Source of the DNA: Clostridia bacterium
Lineage (GTDB): Bacteria; Bacillota; Clostridia; TANB77; CAG-508
Length of the DNA stretch: 17,942 nt
Reading direction: 5' to 3'
Assembly (NCBI GenBank): GCA_900768805.1
Contig: CAAGEF010000273.1
Location: forward strand, 1-17,942
This document shows, in pieces, positions 15,094 through 17,942 of the stretch (position 1 is the first letter of the stretch; each line of letters begins with the position of its first letter). A model generated the notes under the pieces. The model did no database searches, was not told the origin of the DNA, and saw nothing but the letters and a program-made list of their open reading frames with translations. Both the position numbers and the translations under genes were made by a program.

Positions 15094-17942
15094 TTATTCT
15101 AAAATTATCTCATAAGGTTCATCATTATATTTAACTTTATGTTTAATTACTTTACCTCTATGAGTAATTTCAATTTCTTTTCCATCAAGTTTTTCACTTA
15201 TTGCATCATTTAATATAATTTTAACTTTTCTTGGATAAGTTTCTTTATCTAAGAACTTATCTACATTAAGTTTTGGTTGTTCTTTAGTTATAAGATCTAA
15301 ACCACCAAGAACAAATTCATCATCTTCAAATACATATACTTTTACATTACGTTTTCCTAACAATAATAGTAATAGTAGTATTATACCTAGTCCACCGATA
15401 AAAGCGGCTAATTTTCCATTCTCGTTTGATTTAGAACTATCTTCAGATTCATCTTTAGATTCATCCTCCATTGAGAATACATCTTCGACTTTCTTATCAT
15501 CATTCTTATCAACTACTGGTTGTTCTATCGGTTTTTGAATTTCTTCTTTAGGTTCTTCTTTAACTTCTTCCTTAACTTCTTCCTTAACTTCTTCTTTAAT
15601 ATAATTTTGTGTTACATTTGTTGTCGGTTTTTTAATTGGTTTTTTACTTGGTTTTTTGTTTACATTGTTATTGTTTTGATTATTATTGTTATTATTTTGA
15701 TTGTTATTATTATTGTTGTTATCGTTATTGTTTTGATTATCATTGTTATTTTGTTCATCATCTGGTTTAACAATTTCTTGTTCTTCTACATTTACTTTAA
15801 ATTTAGTAATGAATCCTGCATAATTTATTGTAATCATTTGAATTCCAGATTTGTGAGGATTATATCCAGAAATCATATCTTGGCTTACTTCAATTACGTA
15901 TAATCCACTAGATTTTATTACTGTAATTGTAGCTCCAGTGATGTCCAAATTTTCACCATATTTATAATTTGTTTTATTAGGTTCACTATTTAGTGATATT
16001 CCTTTAACTTTATCAATTACTTTAACTTCGAAGCGTCCTTCTAAGTCTTTGTAATTAACTGTTATTGTTTGTGTTCCTTCTTTTCTTGATTCAAAACCAG
16101 ATACCATAGAAGCTGTCATATCAGTTTTTTCTTCTATAGCCCCACTTGCCATAACTATAGCTACTTTTCCACCTGTAAGGTCTAAACTTTCACCATATTC
16201 ATATTCAAGTTTTGTTGGTTTTTCAATTTGTAATTTACTAATATAATCTTCAACATTAACATTAAACTCTTGTGAAAAACCTTCATAAGTTACTGTTAAT
16301 GTTTGTATTCCTAATTTCTTAGGATTGTAACCTGTTACAGTTACTCTTTCAGATGTCATTGGAATTTCTTCAGATTCACCACTTTCTTTATTAACTTTTA
16401 TCATACCACCTGTTAAATCTAAAGCTTCTCCATATAAGTAATCTGTTTTTGTTGGATTTGTTATTATAGACATATCTGTAGCTTCATCTACAACTGTTAT
16501 ATTAAATGTAGCTGTAAAGCCATTATAAGTTACTGTTATTGTTTTAGGTCCTTCAGAACTTGTATCAAATCCGCTAATCATATCTTGTGTAATTGCTACT
16601 GGGGATGTAGCTGTTCCTCCTGCCATAACTTCTTGTACAGTTCCTCCATCTAACTTAATACTTTCACCTATTTTATAAACAGTTTCATTTGGAGCCTTAA
16701 CTTTAATGCCTTTTACAAAATCATCTACTGTTATATCATAAATTGTTGTTTTTCCACCAAATGTGACTGTTAAGGTTTGTGGTCCTAAAGTAGTTGGATC
16801 ATAACCTGTTACCATACTTGGTGTAATTGTTTCTTCTGTAGTTCCACTGCTTCTTGTTACATTGATTGTTCCTCCTGTTACATCTAAAGCTTCACCATGC
16901 TTATAGTTTTGTTTAGGAGTTTTATTCATACTAATTGATTGTATGTTATCTTCAACTATAACTCCAAAGCTTTCTGTGAATCCTGCATAAGTAACATTTA
17001 TATTTTGAGTTCCTAAACTGCTAGAATCAAATGTACTTACAGTTACATCTGCATGTGTAAGTTCTACTGGGGATGTAGGAGCTCCACTCGCCATAATTGC
17101 TTGTACATTTCCTCCTGTTAAGTCTAAGCTCTCGCCATATTCATAATTCTTTTTAGTTGGTGGAGTTAATTTAATTCCTGTTACATAATCTTTTACATTT
17201 ACTTTGTAGTCTACTTTTTTACCACCATAACTAATTGTTACTGTTTGTTCTCCTAGTTGTTTTTTATCATATCCTGTTACCATATCTGCAGTTACAGGAA
17301 TTGTTGTTGTTCCACTATCTTTTGATACATTTAATGAAATTCCACTCAAATCTAATTCTTCGTCATATTGATAATCTGTTTTTGGCGTTCCTTGGATTGA
17401 GATTGAATTTACTGTATCAATTACTTCTACTTCATAAGAAGTTTCTTCTGTTATTCCATTTTCTGTAAATTCTACTTTTAATTCTAAATTTTTATTTTCT
17501 TTTGTATTATCAAATCCAGTTACTTGGATTCTACTATCATCTAAGCTTACTACTTCATCTGCACCATATTGTCTTGATACTAAGATTTCTCCATAGATTG
17601 TTCCATCTGTTGTTAAATCTAAAGATTCATTTACTTTATATTGTGTTTTTGGAGTAGTCTTCATAGATATTCCAGTTACTTTGTTGATTACCTTTATATC
17701 AAAGGTTGCATCTTTTCCATCATAACTTACTTTTATTGTTTTTGTTGCTGTGTTATCAGCTCCAAAAGTTACATTGCTTAAATCTATTGGGCTTCCATCA
17801 GCTTCTGTTACTGTTACTCCAGCATCTGTGAAGTCTTTTACTTTTTTCTCTCCACTTATTGTTGTAATTTCTATTTTTCCACCAGCTAAATCTATTGTAT
17901 CTCCATATCCGTATTCTTTTTTAGTTGGTTCATCTTTTATTG
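15094..17942 (-). CDS. Big_3 Ig-repeat surface protein with C-terminal membrane anchor (N-terminus beyond right edge)
   Basis: The frame is open from the right edge to TAA at 15094-15096, giving 948 residues. The ATG at 17664 is internal: the 92 codons before it continue the same repeats without a stop. Residues 1 to about 720 are nine Ig-like repeats of the Big_3 type (Y-YGE-LDLTGG, then M-SGYD--LG-QT-TV-Y). Next come an Asn/Gln-rich stretch (about 725-762), a Lys-Pro stretch, KEEV repeats and an acidic Ser-rich segment. One transmembrane helix (about 842-863, ending GKRNVK) and an 85-residue tail follow. The positive charges after the helix put the tail in the cytoplasm. There is no LPXTG motif. 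Likely an exported, membrane-anchored adhesin or receptor; ligand unknown. The promoter and signal peptide are outside the window. Confidence 0.92.
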   Translation of the reverse strand, partial: IKDEPTKKEYGYGDTIDLAGGKIEITTISGEKKVKDFTDAGVTVTEADGSPIDLSNVTFGADNTATKTIKVSYDGKDATFDIKVINKVTGISMKTTPKTQYKVNESLDLTTDGTIYGEILVSRQYGADEVVSLDDSRIQVTGFDNTKENKNLELKVEFTENGITEETSYEVEVIDTVNSISIQGTPKTDYQYDEELDLSGISLNVSKDSGTTTIPVTADMVTGYDKKQLGEQTVTISYGGKKVDYKVNVKDYVTGIKLTPPTKKNYEYGESLDLTGGNVQAIMASGAPTSPVELTHADVTVSTFDSSSLGTQNINVTYAGFTESFGVIVEDNIQSISMNKTPKQNYKHGEALDVTGGTINVTRSSGTTEETITPSMVTGYDPTTLGPQTLTVTFGGKTTIYDITVDDFVKGIKVKAPNETVYKIGESIKLDGGTVQEVMAGGTATSPVAITQDMISGFDTSSEGPKTITVTYNGFTATFNITVVDEATDMSIITNPTKTDYLYGEALDLTGGMIKVNKESGESEEIPMTSERVTVTGYNPKKLGIQTLTVTYEGFSQEFNVNVEDYISKLQIEKPTKLEYEYGESLDLTGGKVAIVMASGAIEEKTDMTASMVSGFESRKEGTQTITVNYKDLEGRFEVKVIDKVKGISLNSEPNKTNYKYGENLDITGATITVIKSSGLYVIEVSQDMISGYNPHKSGIQMITINYAGFITKFKVNVEEQEIVKPDDEQNNNDNQNNNDNNNNNNNQNNNNNNQNNNNVNKKPSKKPIKKPTTNVTQNYIKEEVKEEVKEEVKEEPKEEIQKPIEQPVVDKNDDKKVEDVFSMEDESKDESEDSSKSNENGKLAAFIGGLGIILLLLLLLGKRNVKVYVFEDDEFVLGGLDLITKEQPKLNVDKFLDKETYPRKVKIILNDAISEKLDGKEIEITHRGKVIKHKVKYNDEPYEIILE
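15545..15755 (-). repeat. Low-complexity linker: poly-Asn tract and KEEV repeats
   Basis: Positions 15661-15755 encode a tract of almost only Asn with some Gln and Asp, written in AAT, AAC and CAA codons. Positions 15545-15600 contain a 12-bp repeat encoding KEEV three to four times. The segment is a flexible, charged stalk between the Ig repeats and the membrane helix. Both tracts could change length by slippage in frame-preserving steps. Confidence 0.85.
15785..17942 (-). repeat. Nine tandem Big_3-type repeats, alternating in two types
   Basis: Repeats begin near 17942 (cut), 17664, 17395, 17170, 16935, 16695, 16470, 16230 and 15995, a period of about 80 residues. From the third on they alternate. 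Repeats 4, 6 and 8 carry a VMASGA-like core and (S/T)-FD or GFE. Repeats 3, 5, 7 and 9 carry a K-SG or R-SG core and VTGY-P--LG-Q. The unit that was duplicated was therefore probably a pair of about 470 bp. Repeats 1 and 2 are divergent. Confidence 0.8.

Noticed and set aside
15094..15480. LPXTG-type cell wall sorting signal
   Set aside because: No LPXTG-like motif precedes the helix, and 85 residues follow it, far more than the short basic tail of a sorting signal.
15520..17468. Plus-strand frames at 15520-15903 and 17235-17468
   Set aside because: They are the antisense of the Asn-rich linker and of the Ig repeats, with biased composition and no start signals.
1..17942. Mycoplasma-type genetic code (TGA as Trp)
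   Set aside because: All Trp codons I read are TGG, and no in-frame TGA occurs in the two long frames.
1..17942. tRNA, rRNA, transposase or integrase genes
   Set aside because: I saw no cloverleaf, ribosomal sequence or recombinase motif on either strand.

Overview
The window is AT-rich DNA of the kind found in low-GC Firmicutes. The coding strand is A-rich, codons favour A/T in the third position, Shine-Dalgarno sites are strong (AGGAG, GGAGG), and Trp is always TGG with no in-frame TGA. This fits a gut-type clostridium or relative, but no taxonomic marker (rRNA, tRNA or housekeeping gene) is present. All three genes lie on the minus strand and all encode secreted or membrane proteins.

Positions 1-13595 hold one giant open frame that leaves the left edge unfinished, with at least 4,531 codons (roughly 480 kDa, my estimate). 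It has an export signal, a beta-rich and then glycine-rich N-terminal region, and nine tandem modules of about 470 residues. Each module is one bacterial Ig-like (Big2-type) domain followed by RCC1-type repeats. The eight complete modules each contain seven RCC1 repeats, enough for one seven-bladed beta-propeller. The modules fall into related pairs, which records a layered duplication history.

Positions 13596-13938 carry a poorly defined promoter/leader for the giant gene and a strong intrinsic terminator for the gene upstream. Positions 13939-14313 encode a 124-residue membrane-anchored protein with a PepSY-like extracytoplasmic part and a clear promoter.

Positions 14374-15093 are non-coding but structured. 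They hold four copies of a small hairpin with compensatory base changes, a compact element at 14828-14913 that can fold as a pseudoknot closed by an outer stem, a further hairpin, and a palindrome followed by seven T on the plus strand. This stretch is the best candidate for an undescribed element.

Positions 15094-17942 encode the C-terminal 948 residues of a second large surface protein, which enters from the right edge. It has nine Big_3-type Ig-like repeats in an alternating two-type pattern, an Asn-rich and charged linker, one transmembrane helix and an 85-residue cytoplasmic tail in place of an LPXTG signal. The locus therefore looks like a cell-surface adhesin or receptor cluster. A functional link between the three proteins is inferred only from proximity and shared orientation.
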